DNA of 64,000 nt from Burkholderia sp. BCC0322 (GCF_902833045.1 NZ_CADFDU010000006.1:310001-374000); one strand, 5' to 3'; positions 47,680 to 56,230 are shown, counted from the first letter of the stretch. A program made the numbers and translations. Notes: generated by a model not told the origin, from the sequence alone.

Positions 47680-48330
47680 ATGTACGCAGTCACACGAGAG
47701 AGCGCCCAAGCCGCACGCGAAGCGGAGAATCGCACGAACTTCGTCAACGAGAAGGGCAAGTATGTCGGTCAGTTCACGAAGGCCGAGCGCATCGTCGCAA
47801 GCACCGGAACGGAAGGGATCGGATTTTCCTTCAAGGGGCATGACGGCGTTCTGTCGAATTTCTCGCTCTACACCCGCAAGAAAGATGGCGAGCTTCTGCG
47901 CGATTACGGCATCGTCGTGTCGATCATGACGGTCCTCGGGATCCGGGAGATTCAGCCCAAGCGCTCGAAGATCCAGGAGTATGACAAAGAGGCGGGCGGC
48001 GTCGTCGAGCGGGACGGCGAGCAGTTCGTCGACCTGCTCAACAAAGACATTGGCTGCCTCTTCATCATGGAAGAGTACGAGCGCGACGGCGGCGGAACGG
48101 GATGGGGCGCACGCCTTAACGCCGTGTTTCGCTCGTCTGACGAGCTGGTGGCGAGCGAGATTCTCGACCGCAAGACTCGTCCGGAAAAGCTCCCGTACCT
48201 GATCGAGTCGCTGCGCGATCGTCCGCTGAAGAAACGGACGAACGGCCATTCGCGCCCGGCTGGATCCCGCGGCGCAGAGGATGACTATTACGGCGGCCAC
48301 GGCGGGGCACCGGACGACATTCCCTTCTAA
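47680..48330 (+). CDS. SSB-like phage protein, 216 aa
   Basis: Ends with an acidic tail G-A-P-D-D-I-P-F, the same protein-docking tip as bacterial SSB. The main domain (E-G-I-G-F-S-F-K-G-H-D-G, L-S-N-F-S-L-Y-T-R) is beta-rich but is not a clear OB match. The ATG at 47680 follows CAGGAG. Probable single-stranded DNA protein for the recombination block. Confidence 0.75.
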   Translation: MYAVTRESAQAAREAENRTNFVNEKGKYVGQFTKAERIVASTGTEGIGFSFKGHDGVLSNFSLYTRKKDGELLRDYGIVVSIMTVLGIREIQPKRSKIQEYDKEAGGVVERDGEQFVDLLNKDIGCLFIMEEYERDGGGTGWGARLNAVFRSSDELVASEILDRKTRPEKLPYLIESLRDRPLKKRTNGHSRPAGSRGAEDDYYGGHGGAPDDIPF

Positions 48331-48384
48331 CGGGAGCAGATGAGTCGCGGCGGCTGATGCCGCCGCACATGGGAGGGCGGCGAA

Positions 48385-48801
48385 GTGGCGCGGTATCACG
48401 TGCGGTGCAAAAAGTGCGAAGCCAGAAGAGTTTTTAATCGGACTCCTGAGCAATACAAGCGAATTCCTAAGTGTCGGTCTTGTGGTCACGACGACTACCG
48501 GATCGACCCGTGGATGCAGCGACGGAACACCCGCGCGATGGGCTGCATGTGTGCGGGATACGCCTGGGGCGGCCTGATGTCCGGCGCGATGCACAGACGG
48601 GGTAGTAAGCAGTGCTGGTATCGCGCAAACGGAGAGCAGAGACACCCAGGCGATCCGGATTTTTACGACGAACGCTATCCCGCGCACGAGAACGAGGCAA
48701 ACGAACATGGAAACGACGACAACGACGGCAGTAACTTTGACGGATCTTTCGGCATTCGATCCGGTCACGATGGCGCTCGAAGAGCTTCGCAAGCGGCATG
48801 A
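48385..48801 (+). CDS. Zinc-ribbon protein, 138 aa
   Basis: First knuckle C-K-K-C near residue 8, second C-R-S-C-G near 31, more Cys in G-C-M-C-A-G-Y. Ends in a charged, poorly conserved tail that overlaps the next gene by 95 bp in another frame. A GTG start after GGGAGG was used. Function unknown. Confidence 0.65.
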   Translation: MARYHVRCKKCEARRVFNRTPEQYKRIPKCRSCGHDDYRIDPWMQRRNTRAMGCMCAGYAWGGLMSGAMHRRGSKQCWYRANGEQRHPGDPDFYDERYPAHENEANEHGNDDNDGSNFDGSFGIRSGHDGARRASQAA

Positions 48802-49549
48802 GGGCGTCATTCACGACGTGAAAACCGCCGCGGGCATGGCAGCATGCCGCAAGGACCGAGCAGAAGTGAAAGGTTATCGACTGCGCGTCGAGGACATCCG
48901 GAAAAAACTGAAAGCTCCGATTCTCGAAGCTGGCCGAGCTGTCGACGACAAGGCGGCGACCATCACGACGGAGATTGCGTCGCTCGAAACGGCATACGAT
49001 CAGCAGATCAAGGCCGAAGAGCAGCGCAAGGAAAAGGAAAGGCGCGATCGCGAGGAAGCGGAGCGCAAAGAGCGTGAAGCCGCATTGCGCGCGGAGCGCG
49101 AGAAGGCGGAAGCAGAAGCGGCAGAGTTGCGCCGAAAGAACGAAGAGCTGCAAGCGCAGCTCGCCGCAGCGACGGCCGCGCAAGCCGCGCAGGTAAAGCC
49201 GGTCTATATCCCGCCCCGAGAAAACGAAGCGCCGCAAGGGTGGGCGACGACAGAGACGAGCGTCGAGGAAGACGCTCCGCCGCATCCGCGAGTCGCCGCA
49301 CATGTTCCCGCGGCTCACGACGCTGATTTGCTCGATCTGGTGGATACGAAACCGTTTGATCGGGCCATGTCTGTCGTGCGTAATTCTGACATGCACGAGC
49401 ACGTACCCGCGCAACAGCCAGCACAAGGCGGCCTGCCGACCGCGCAGCAAATCGTTGACGCACTCAGCGAAAACGCGAAGCGGTACACGAACATCCGCCA
49501 CGTTTGCGCCGTCCTCGAAGCAATCCGAAAAATCGAGGCCCGAGCATGA
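48707..49549 (+). CDS. Coiled-coil protein, 280 aa
   Basis: Begins M-E-T-T-T-T-T-A-V-T-L-T-D-L-S-A-F-D. Residues 95-160 are a long Glu/Lys/Arg coiled coil (K-E-K-E-R-R-D-R-E-E-A-E-R), and the C terminus is L-P-T-A-Q-Q-I-V-D-A-L-S-E-N. Resembles phage DUF1351-like recombination proteins in shape; not proven. Confidence 0.7.
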   Translation: METTTTTAVTLTDLSAFDPVTMALEELRKRHEGVIHDVKTAAGMAACRKDRAEVKGYRLRVEDIRKKLKAPILEAGRAVDDKAATITTEIASLETAYDQQIKAEEQRKEKERRDREEAERKEREAALRAEREKAEAEAAELRRKNEELQAQLAAATAAQAAQVKPVYIPPRENEAPQGWATTETSVEEDAPPHPRVAAHVPAAHDADLLDLVDTKPFDRAMSVVRNSDMHEHVPAQQPAQGGLPTAQQIVDALSENAKRYTNIRHVCAVLEAIRKIEARA

Positions 49550-49869
49550 GCGGCGAGAAACCGAATATCTGCGAGGCGTTGCGCCTGATCCGCGTCTACC
49601 ACGACCTGAAGCAAAAGGAAGTGAGCGCACGAACGGGCGTCGTCGAACCGACGATTTCGATGCTCGAAAGCGGCAAGCGCCAGCCGAGCGTCGAAATGCT
49701 TCAGAAGTACGCTGACGCGTTCAGCGTGCCGATGTCGTCGATCCTGTTTCTCGCCGAGCAGCTCGCAAGCCCGCCGATTCAGCGGCCCGTTAGCAAAACG
49801 ATTCACAAGACGGTTATCCAAATTCTCAACTGGATCGCCGACAAACACGAACAAGGAACGCAGCCATGA
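49546..49869 (+). CDS. XRE-family transcriptional regulator, 107 aa
   Basis: The HTH reads L-R-L-I-R-V-Y-H-D-L-K-Q-K-E-V-S-A-R-T-G-V-V-E-P-T-I-S-M-L-E-S-G-K-R. Second XRE protein in the phage. Its start overlaps the upstream stop. It is in the recombination block rather than the immunity region; its targets may be the same operator family. Confidence 0.85.
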   Translation: MSGEKPNICEALRLIRVYHDLKQKEVSARTGVVEPTISMLESGKRQPSVEMLQKYADAFSVPMSSILFLAEQLASPPIQRPVSKTIHKTVIQILNWIADKHEQGTQP

Positions 49870-50762
49870 ATGACATCAACGAACTCGTCGCCGGAAATCG
49901 AGAAGTGATTCGCAGCGTCGCCACGGGCCGCCCGGACGCTTACATGATCCCGCTCGGCATCGTCCGAATCCGAGAAGGGTTCAACGATGCACGAAAGGCT
50001 GATCCGGACTACCCGGCGCACGTGCGTGAAATCGCCGACTCGATGAAGGCTAACGGCTGGCTGCGTCACAAGCCGCTCGTCGGCGTCATCACGCCGGAAG
50101 GGCTTGCCGTTCCCTCGGACGGCCACTCGCGATACGAGGCCGCCTTGCTCGCAAACAGCGAGGGCGCGGGGATCGAGCAGATCCCGTTTATGCCCGAGCA
50201 GAAGGGCACGAACGAGGACGATCGGATTTTCGGCCTGATCCTGAACAATAACGGGAAGCGCCTGACGCCGATGGGCGAGGCGATCGTCATCAAGCAACTG
50301 ATCGGCCGCGGCATCGCAGAGAAGGAAATCGCCCGACGCACCGGCTACTCGATCACGAAGGTGCAAAACGCCCTCACGCTCATTGCGGCGCCGACGCAGA
50401 TTCGCGACATGGTGTCGGCTGGCGAGGTTTCCGCGACGACAGCAATCAAGACGATCAAGGAACACGGTACGCATGCAGTCGGACAGCTCCAGGAGGCGAA
50501 GGAAACGGCCGCCGCGGCGGGAAAGACGCGCATCACCGGAAAGCACTTGGGCGAGCCGAAGCCGAAGAAACCGCACGCCGATACGGCTCGGCTCGATTTC
50601 CTGATCGAAACCGGGGCTTACATCAAGCAGATTTCGGACGATCCGCAGTATGCGGTTTTCGATAAGAACAGCTATCCGATGTTCCAGGCAGGGAACCCGC
50701 GCAACGCGATCGACGCGGCGATCGAATACAACAACCAATCGAACAAGGAAGCAACCGAATGA
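49866..50762 (+). CDS. ParB-like protein, 298 aa
   Basis: ParB/Srx nuclease-like fold: I-R-E-I-A-D-S-M-K-A-N-G-W, L-V-G-V-I-T-P-E-G-L, G-H-S-R-Y-E-A-A (ParB box). An HTH follows (A-I-V-I-K-Q-L-I, I-A-R-R-T-G-Y-S-I-T-K-V-Q-N-A-L). Phage ParB-like genes often sit in recombination blocks and may be CTP-binding DNA clamps or nucleases. Confidence 0.88.
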   Translation: MNDINELVAGNREVIRSVATGRPDAYMIPLGIVRIREGFNDARKADPDYPAHVREIADSMKANGWLRHKPLVGVITPEGLAVPSDGHSRYEAALLANSEGAGIEQIPFMPEQKGTNEDDRIFGLILNNNGKRLTPMGEAIVIKQLIGRGIAEKEIARRTGYSITKVQNALTLIAAPTQIRDMVSAGEVSATTAIKTIKEHGTHAVGQLQEAKETAAAAGKTRITGKHLGEPKPKKPHADTARLDFLIETGAYIKQISDDPQYAVFDKNSYPMFQAGNPRNAIDAAIEYNNQSNKEATE

Positions 50763-50971
50763 ATACCGCAGAACTCCTGATCCGCTCACAACAGTGTCTC
50801 GCGAAACTTGGCGAAACGATGTGCAACGGCTGTACGCCTGACACCGCGGCGCTCGCACGCGAACACATGAAACTCGCTACAACGCTTGTGCATGCGGTCG
50901 ACCGTGAGCGCCGCGAAACGGAAGAGCGTGAACGCAACGCGGAGCGGGCGCGCCAGCGACTTTCGGCGTAA
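50759..50971 (+). CDS. Small helical protein, 70 aa
   Basis: Begins MNTAELLIRSQQCLAKLGET with C-N-G-C and a coiled coil rich in Glu and Arg at the end. Four-base overlap with ParB-like gene. Function unknown. Confidence 0.6.
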   Translation: MNTAELLIRSQQCLAKLGETMCNGCTPDTAALAREHMKLATTLVHAVDRERRETEERERNAERARQRLSA

Positions 50972-50986
50972 AAAATTCGCCGCCAA

Positions 50987-51007
50987 ATACTACCGTGAAG
51001 GGCGTAT
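50987..51007. promoter_or_regulatory. Operator copy upstream of exonuclease gene
   Basis: ATACTACC perfect left arm, 5 bp, GGGCGTAT right arm. 54 bp before the exonuclease start. -35/-10 here are weaker than in copies 1-5. Confidence 0.65.
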
Positions 51008-51060
51008 TTGGCATATGATAATCCCCACACGGTAGCACATCGAACTCATCGGAGAAATCA

Positions 51061-51885
51061 ATGAACACGCGGCCCGAAATTCACCTCGACATCGAAACCA
51101 TCCCGGCGCAGAACCCCGAACTCATCGAATCGATTCGACAAGGCCTGAGCGCTGATTTCAAGGCGCCGTCCGATATGACAAAGGAACGTGCGTGCGCAGA
51201 ACTCGGCATGACGGACCCGAACGAAATCAAGTTCACGTCGAAGGCGCGCGCGCTCGAAATGTGGGTCGAGCGTTTCCGCGACGAGAAACTCGAAGAGACG
51301 GTCGAGGCAGAGTATCGCAAAACGTCGTTCAACGGAGCGCTCGGCCAGATCGCCGTTTTCGGCCTCGCGCTCGACGATCGCGATCCGCAAATGTTCTATT
51401 CGCCGAACTGGCAAGATCCGGATGCCGAGCGAGGCGTCATCGCCGAGGCGTTCGAGTTTATCGCCGACACGTTCCACCCGGAATCGATGCGGCACCCGAT
51501 CTTCATCGGCCACTACATCAGCGGCTTCGATCTGCGTTTCATTTTTCATCGCGCTGCCATTCTCGGCATCAAGCCGCCGTCGTTCATTCCGTTCCATGCG
51601 CGCCCTTGGGATGACACGATCTTCGATACGATGACGCAATGGGCGGGCCACAACGGCACGATCAAGCTCGACGCGCTCTGCCGTGCCCTGGGCGTTCCCG
51701 GAAAGACCGAGGGCATGGACGGCTCGCAGGTTTGGGACTACGTGCGTTCCGGTCGCATCGCAGAGGTCGCGGCCTACTGCGCCGACGACATCGACGCGTC
51801 GCGAGCCTGCTACAAGCGCATGACGTTCCAGCCGCTTCCGGCTCCGACGTGCTCGCAGATTCCGGAAGGCGAATTCGCTTTCTAA
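51061..51885 (+). CDS. DnaQ-like 3'-5' exonuclease, 274 aa
   Basis: DEDD exonuclease: I-H-L-D-I-E-T-I near residue 7 (Asp, Glu), H-Y-I-S-G-F-D-L-R-F near 147 and Y-C-A-D-D-I-D-A near 238. Length and pattern fit the predicted PolB-like exonucleases of phages. Likely in recombination or nucleotide supply. Confidence 0.88.
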   Translation: MNTRPEIHLDIETIPAQNPELIESIRQGLSADFKAPSDMTKERACAELGMTDPNEIKFTSKARALEMWVERFRDEKLEETVEAEYRKTSFNGALGQIAVFGLALDDRDPQMFYSPNWQDPDAERGVIAEAFEFIADTFHPESMRHPIFIGHYISGFDLRFIFHRAAILGIKPPSFIPFHARPWDDTIFDTMTQWAGHNGTIKLDALCRALGVPGKTEGMDGSQVWDYVRSGRIAEVAAYCADDIDASRACYKRMTFQPLPAPTCSQIPEGEFAF

Positions 51886-51887
51886 CC

Positions 51888-52076
51888 GTGGAATCGCAGA
51901 AGCACATCGCGGACTGCCGAAGCCGATTTATGTCGGCAGTTCGCGAGGGCAGAAGAGGGCACTACGGCAGCGCGAGCCAGATAGTCGAGTCTGTTCGCAG
52001 AGCTAGAGGCGACGCCGCCGCCGAGATTGCCAAGCGCGAGTTGTGGGCGTACATCCGAAGCGAGAAACCTGCATGA
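51888..52076 (+). CDS. Small helical protein, 62 aa
   Basis: GTG start three bases after the exonuclease stop. Begins M-E-S-Q-K-H-I-A-D-C-R-S-R and ends I-R-S-E-K-P-A. Coupled to the VRR-NUC gene by ATGA overlap. Function unknown. Confidence 0.55.
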   Translation: MESQKHIADCRSRFMSAVREGRRGHYGSASQIVESVRRARGDAAAEIAKRELWAYIRSEKPA

Positions 52077-52480
52077 CTAAAAGAAGAGCATTGAGCGTGC
52101 CGCTTGAGCATGACGAGCAAGTGGCGTTCATCAAATGGGTTCGGCTCCAATACCCCGATTTGCTCGTATGGGCGAATGCAAACGGCGGCAAGCGGGCCAA
52201 ACGAACGGCAATTCTCCTGAAGCTTGAGGGAGTGTTGGCCGGTGTCCTCGACATGACCGTAGCCCGTGCCCGCGGGATCTACCACGGCATGTACATCGAA
52301 ATGAAGCGCCGCAAGGGCGGTTCCGTCAGCGACGAGCAGAAAGACATGATCGACGCCCTCCGAAAGGAGGGCTATCACTGCGTCGTGACGAAGGGATGGG
52401 AAGAGGCCGCGCAACGTCTGCGCGAATACATGGAACTCGGCGAGCCGATCTATGGAAAAGCAGACATTCAGACTCTGTGA
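52073..52480 (+). CDS. VRR-NUC domain nuclease
   Basis: A 135-residue restriction-like nuclease: E-H-D-E-Q-V-A-F-I-K-W-V, N-A-N-G-G-K-R, L-L-K-L-E-G-V-L-A-G-V-L-D and I-E-M-K-R-R-K-G-G. The usual G-x-P-D metal Asp is present in G-V-L-D. Common in phage recombination blocks, where it cuts DNA junctions. Confidence 0.9.
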   Translation: MTKRRALSVPLEHDEQVAFIKWVRLQYPDLLVWANANGGKRAKRTAILLKLEGVLAGVLDMTVARARGIYHGMYIEMKRRKGGSVSDEQKDMIDALRKEGYHCVVTKGWEEAAQRLREYMELGEPIYGKADIQTL

Positions 52481-52865
52481 CAGCAACAGACAACAGGCCG
52501 CGCAAGCGTTCGTCGACGCGCCGGACGGCTGGCATTTAACCCTCGCCCCTCCAACGCGATCCCTCGATCAAAACGCACTCCTGCACAAGCTCTTCGACCT
52601 CGTGGCGAAGCAAAAGAAATTCATGGGGCGTGTTCTGACGCCTACTCAGTGGAAAGTGATTTTCGTCTCGGGGCATGCGACAGCAACGGGGCACGGAGCG
52701 GACATGGTTCCAGGGCTCGAAGGCGAGTTTGTGAACATCCGCGAATCCACGGCTCAGATGGGCGTGAAACGCATGGCAAGCCTGCTTGAATACGTGACGG
52801 CGTGGTGTACGCAAAACGATGTGCGGATCCCTGCGGGACGAGGCTATGACGGCCTGAACATTTGA
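52452..52865 (+). CDS. NinB-like recombination protein
   Basis: A 137-residue protein with the ninB pattern: L-D-Q-N-A-L-L-H-K-L-F, L-T-P-T-Q-W-K-V-I-F-V-S-G-H and S-T-A-Q-M-G-V-K-R-M-A. In lambda NinB (Orf) helps start recombination on SSB-coated DNA. Overlaps the nuclease gene by 29 bp. Confidence 0.88.
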   Translation: MEKQTFRLCDSNRQQAAQAFVDAPDGWHLTLAPPTRSLDQNALLHKLFDLVAKQKKFMGRVLTPTQWKVIFVSGHATATGHGADMVPGLEGEFVNIRESTAQMGVKRMASLLEYVTAWCTQNDVRIPAGRGYDGLNI

Positions 52866-52871
52866 CCGTAA

Positions 52872-52892
52872 ATACTACCAAAAAGATATATT
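52872..52892. promoter_or_regulatory. Operator copy upstream of Ref-like gene
   Basis: ATACTACC perfect left arm, 5 bp, GATATATT. TTGACC lies at 52863-52868 as a possible -35, with TATATT 19 bp on. Confidence 0.65.
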
Positions 52893-52917
52893 TCGAGTAA
52901 TATTTATACCGCGTGAG

Positions 52918-53253
52918 GTGAGATTGGCGAAGAAGCAGGCACCGGCAGCAGAGCGCAGATATATGGGGATGGTCGCGTCGAGAGGGTGCGCGGCATGCAG
53001 GCGACTCGGGTTCAACGTGGACGACATGCAGGCAGCCGTTCACCACCGAGTTAGGGGGCGGGGAGGATGGGGGCGATCGAGCAACTATCAGACGTGCGGC
53101 CTATGCGGACATCACCATCAGCATAGCGGCGAGGGGGTTCACGACATGGGCGACGACGAGTATTTCGCCCATTTCGGGTTCCGAGAGATTGACTTGATAC
53201 GGGACACGCAGGCCGCGCTAATCGAATTCGTGCCTGCGTCCGAAAGGGTATAA
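52918..53253 (+). CDS. Ref-like RecA-dependent nuclease family protein
   Basis: A 111-residue protein: G-C-A-A-C-R-R-L-G, A-V-H-H-R-V-R-G-R, C-G-L-C-G-H-H-H-Q-H, then F-A-H-F-G-F-R-E. This is the HNH-type layout of phage P1 Ref and relatives. Start is the GTG at 52918 or a TTG two codons on (GAGGTGA upstream). Confidence 0.8.
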   Translation: MRLAKKQAPAAERRYMGMVASRGCAACRRLGFNVDDMQAAVHHRVRGRGGWGRSSNYQTCGLCGHHHQHSGEGVHDMGDDEYFAHFGFREIDLIRDTQAALIEFVPASERV

Positions 53254-53255
53254 AG

Positions 53256-53591
53256 ATGAGTGGCGCCGTAACCGAACACGAACTGCTCGAAACGATGGTC
53301 GAGGGATACAGTTACCGAAGAAGCGACGTTACTTCGCTACTGTACGATAAGCCGAAAGCAGCGGTACTCGACGCGCTCGAAGCGCTCGTGAAAAAGGGAT
53401 CTGTTTGGCGCACGTATGTAGGCGGACGGTTCGAATACATCCGTCTCACGCTCGTCCAGCTCGCGGACATGGCGCAGCGTAAAGCGGATCAGAGCGACAC
53501 GCCGGAATGGATGGGTAAGGCCCTGACGGGTTACGGGGACTGGCTCGATCGACACCACGCGCTCGCTATGAGCACGCGCCGAACCGCGTGA
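53256..53591 (+). CDS. Hypothetical protein, 111 aa
   Basis: Begins MSGAVTEHELLETMVEGYSY; V-L-D-A-L-E-A-L-V-K-K-G-S-V-W and the following strand-turn resemble a winged helix. Last gene but one before the PrtN-like gene. Function unknown. Confidence 0.6.
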   Translation: MSGAVTEHELLETMVEGYSYRRSDVTSLLYDKPKAAVLDALEALVKKGSVWRTYVGGRFEYIRLTLVQLADMAQRKADQSDTPEWMGKALTGYGDWLDRHHALAMSTRRTA

Positions 53592-53598
53592 GGCGAGA

Positions 53599-53865
53599 AT
53601 GAACACTGCATTTTTGCTGATGGCGCAATTCGGCGCACGAGCAGTCATCCCGATTGAAGACGTGCGCCGCGAATATTTCCCGCACCTCGACCTGAACAAG
53701 TTCCAGCGAAAAATTAGCTCGGGAGAGATTGCGCTCCCGATCGTGCGAATCGAGGGGAGCCAGAAGGCCGCGCGCGGCGTACATCCGCAAGACCTTGCCG
53801 AGTACATCGACAAGCAGCGCGCCGCGGCGGTCAAGGAACGGAATCAACTCTGCGGTCTGACGTAG
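53599..53865 (+). CDS. Pyocin activator PrtN-family protein
   Basis: An 88-residue protein: M-N-T-A-F-L-L-M-A-Q-F, V-I-P-I-E-D-V-R-R-E-Y-F-P-H-L, I-A-L-P-I-V-R-I-E-G-S-Q-K. PrtN activates pyocin genes by binding P boxes; phage relatives next to integrases may act as excisionase or activator. Its 3' end overlaps the opposing integrase by 22 bp. Confidence 0.88.
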   Translation: MNTAFLLMAQFGARAVIPIEDVRREYFPHLDLNKFQRKISSGEIALPIVRIEGSQKAARGVHPQDLAEYIDKQRAAAVKERNQLCGLT

Positions 53866-54953
53866 CCGAGCGGCAATTGCGGGAGTGGCGCGATAATGTC
53901 GAGCCATTCCCAGGTCGCGTACTTGTCGCCGAATGCGTGAATGTGGGCGTACCGCTTCAGGTGCGTCCAGGTCTTGTGCCCGGACATCATTGAAACCTCG
54001 GGGATACTTTTCCCCATTTCGAACAGCCGACTTACCCCCTCGTGCCGCAGGTCGTGGAATCGCAGATCCTTGATCCCAAGCTCGACGCACGCCTCGTGAA
54101 ATTCGATCGTGACGGTGTTCGCATCAAGATCGAAAACTTCCCCTTCAGAGATCGCCGGGGCGGCCCGTAGAATCCGGAGCGCTTCGAACGTCATATCGAC
54201 CCAAACGTGATTTCCGATTTTCTTTTTCGGGTCTTTCATGTCGAATACGAGCAGGCGGCATCCGGCCTGATCGACATCCTGAACGGTCATGCGCACGATT
54301 TCGCTGCGGCGCCGCGCCGAGAAGATCGCATAGAGGACGATGAGGTGATACGGGGCCGCTTTCTGATTGCGGAGCCATTTCTCGTACATGCGCCGGACAA
54401 TGTGCGTCACCTCGTCGAGGGTCGGGCGCCGATCCCGGCGAACCGACGTGCCGATGACACCAAGCTCTGAAAGAACGTCGATCGCCTCGGCGATGGTCGC
54501 CTTGGCGAGCGGGAACCCCCATGCCGGGCGCGCGATCTTGAAAATAGTTTTGAGGTGGCTGAAGTATCCGGCGACGGTGACGGGTGCTAGGCCAAGTTCC
54601 TCACCGAACTTCACGAGAGCCGTGCTCGTCACCTCGGAGCACCGCAGCTTCGCGATGTCCTTTTTCTCGATCAATTCGAGCGCCTGTTTCTTGCTCTTGT
54701 CGAGTTCGAGGCGCGGTTGATCGAGAAAGCGCCGAATCGCGGCCGCGAGCGGCGGGTCGTCGGCCTTCGCTGCTTCTATGGATCCCGGAGCGGCAAGCTC
54801 GGAGTCACGCTTTTTCCCCCAGGCGACAGCCGCTTGGCGTCGATCGAAAGTTTGCGTTTCCTGGTGAACTATCTTCCCGTCCCGGCGCACCCTGACCTGA
54901 ACCTTGTAAGTCGTTGTACCATTTGCGTTTGTTCGTGGCGTAACCGTAGCCAT
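53844..54953 (-). CDS. int: Tyrosine-type integrase
   Basis: A 369-residue site-specific recombinase. Catalytic residues: Arg in S-A-R-R-R-S-E-I, H-x-x-R in F-H-D-L-R-H-E-G, His in M-S-G-H-K-T-W, Tyr in L-K-R-Y-A-H-I. The N-terminal part has an arm-type domain and a core-binding helical domain (A-A-A-I-R-R-F-L). It lies beside attR, reading away from it, and would join the 17-bp core between ygfZ and mltG. Confidence 0.95.
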   Translation of the reverse strand: MATVTPRTNANGTTTYKVQVRVRRDGKIVHQETQTFDRRQAAVAWGKKRDSELAAPGSIEAAKADDPPLAAAIRRFLDQPRLELDKSKKQALELIEKKDIAKLRCSEVTSTALVKFGEELGLAPVTVAGYFSHLKTIFKIARPAWGFPLAKATIAEAIDVLSELGVIGTSVRRDRRPTLDEVTHIVRRMYEKWLRNQKAAPYHLIVLYAIFSARRRSEIVRMTVQDVDQAGCRLLVFDMKDPKKKIGNHVWVDMTFEALRILRAAPAISEGEVFDLDANTVTIEFHEACVELGIKDLRFHDLRHEGVSRLFEMGKSIPEVSMMSGHKTWTHLKRYAHIHAFGDKYATWEWLDIIAPLPQLPLGYVRPQS

Positions 54954-55051
54954 TTGCTTCCCCGTTGTGTGCCGCGGGCAGACGGAGCGGCGAACTACGC
55001 TCTACCCGTGGCACACATTCTGGCACACTGGCACACTCGGGACAATGCTCC

Positions 55052-55072
55052 ATGCTACCGAAATGGGCTAAA
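55052..55072. promoter_or_regulatory. Operator-like copy upstream of integrase
   Basis: ATGCTACC left arm, 5 bp, GGGCTAAA. It lies 99 bp upstream of the integrase start and would put integration under the same control. Another partial copy (ACGCTACC) is at 55127-55134. Confidence 0.55.
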
Positions 55073-55177
55073 ATAGACCAAACTAAATTCACTCAGAGTC
55101 AACGTTTATGGGCGCACCTCGAAAATACGCTACCAAATCAGTAGGTTGCGGATGGGGGTCTAAGGCGCCGTAAACGG

Positions 55178-55194
55178 GTATTATATGGGTCTTA
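55178..55194 (+). repeat. attR core
   Basis: GTATTATATGGGTCTTA, the same 17 bp as attL, 16 bp before the mltG ATG. It includes TATTAT and TATATG, possible -10 elements of mltG. Confidence 0.92.
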
Positions 55195-55210
55195 CCTGAG
55201 TCACGTTTCC

Positions 55211-56230
55211 ATGTCCCTACTGAAGAAATGCGCCGCGACGATCGTGGCGCTGGCCGTCGTTGTGGCCGCTGCCGGCGCGGGCGGCGGGTATTACTGGGCA
55301 ACCCGGCCCCTGCTGCTGGGTTCGGCATCGCTCGACGTCACGATCAAGCCGCGCAGCAGCGTGAAGAGCGTCGCGCTGCAGTTGAAGCGCGGCGGCGTGC
55401 CGGTCGAGCCGCTCGGCTTCGTCGCGATGACGCGCGTGCTCGGGCTGTCGAGCCGGCTCAAATCCGGCAACTACGAATTCAAGACCGGCATCACGCCTTA
55501 CGAGGTACTGAAGAAGATCGCGCGCGGCGACGTGAACGAGTATGTCGCGACGGTCATCGAAGGCTGGACCTTCAAGCGGATGCGCGCGGAACTCGACTCG
55601 AATCCCGATCTTGCGCACTCGACGGCCGGCATGAGCGACGCCGAGCTGCTGCGCGCGATCGGCGCGTCGGAGAGCGCGGTGCAGCGCGGCAGCGGCGAGG
55701 GGCTGTTCTTCCCCGATACCTATCTGTTCGACAAGGGCACGAGCGACCTGAACATCTACCGGCGCGCATACCATCTGATGCAGACGCGTCTCGACGAGGC
55801 CTGGGCCGCGCGCGTGCCGGGCCTGCCGTACAAGACACCTTACGAAGCGCTGACGATCGCGTCGATCATCGAGAAGGAAACCGGCCATGCGGCCGACCGC
55901 GCGTTCGTCGCAGCGGTGTTCGCGAACCGGCTGCGCATCGGCATGCCGCTGCAGACCGATCCGTCGGTGATCTACGGGCTCGGCGATCTGTACGACGGCC
56001 GCCTGCGCAAGCGCGACCTGCAGGCCGACACTCCTTACAATACCTACACCCGGCGCGGGCTGCCGCCTACTCCAATTGCGTTGCCCGGCGTGGCCGCGCT
56101 GCAGGCGGCGATCAATCCGGCACAGACGAGCGCGCTCTATTTCGTCGCGAAAGGCGATGGCACGAGCGTGTTCTCGGACACGCTCGGCGACCACAACAAG
56201 GCCGTGGACAAGTACATAAGAGGGCAATAA
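55211..56230 (+). CDS. mltG: Endolytic transglycosylase MltG
   Basis: A 339-residue inner-membrane enzyme that cuts nascent peptidoglycan and limits glycan length. One N-terminal membrane segment ([14 protein letters not shown]), LysM-like part, then catalytic [10 protein letters not shown] near residue 220 with the catalytic Glu, Q-T-D-P-S-V-I-Y-G and N-T-Y. It starts the tmk-holB operon; its upstream region now comes from the phage. Confidence 0.95.
   Translation: MSLLKKCAATIVALAVVVAAAGAGGGYYWATRPLLLGSASLDVTIKPRSSVKSVALQLKRGGVPVEPLGFVAMTRVLGLSSRLKSGNYEFKTGITPYEVLKKIARGDVNEYVATVIEGWTFKRMRAELDSNPDLAHSTAGMSDAELLRAIGASESAVQRGSGEGLFFPDTYLFDKGTSDLNIYRRAYHLMQTRLDEAWAARVPGLPYKTPYEALTIASIIEKETGHAADRAFVAAVFANRLRIGMPLQTDPSVIYGLGDLYDGRLRKRDLQADTPYNTYTRRGLPPTPIALPGVAALQAAINPAQTSALYFVAKGDGTSVFSDTLGDHNKAVDKYIRGQ

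Larger units (their letters stand above)
8299..55194. mobile_element. Complete-looking temperate myovirus prophage, 46.9 kb
   Basis: The two ends carry the same 17 bp, GTATTATATGGGTCTTA. Inside are an integrase next to the right end, immunity, replication and recombination genes, terminases, portal, capsid, sheath, tube, tape measure, baseplate, fibre and lysis genes, with no obvious disrupted structural gene. Contractile tail genes define a myovirus. Late genes read toward the left end and early genes mainly toward the right. Host genes ygfZ and mltG flank it intact. Inducibility is not shown by sequence alone. Confidence 0.95.

Noticed and set aside
47659-49630. Long minus-strand frames of nearly 390 codons opposite the SSB-like and coiled-coil genes
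   Set aside because: They mirror well-supported plus-strand genes, lack ribosome sites and read as Arg/Val/Leu-biased shadow sequence.
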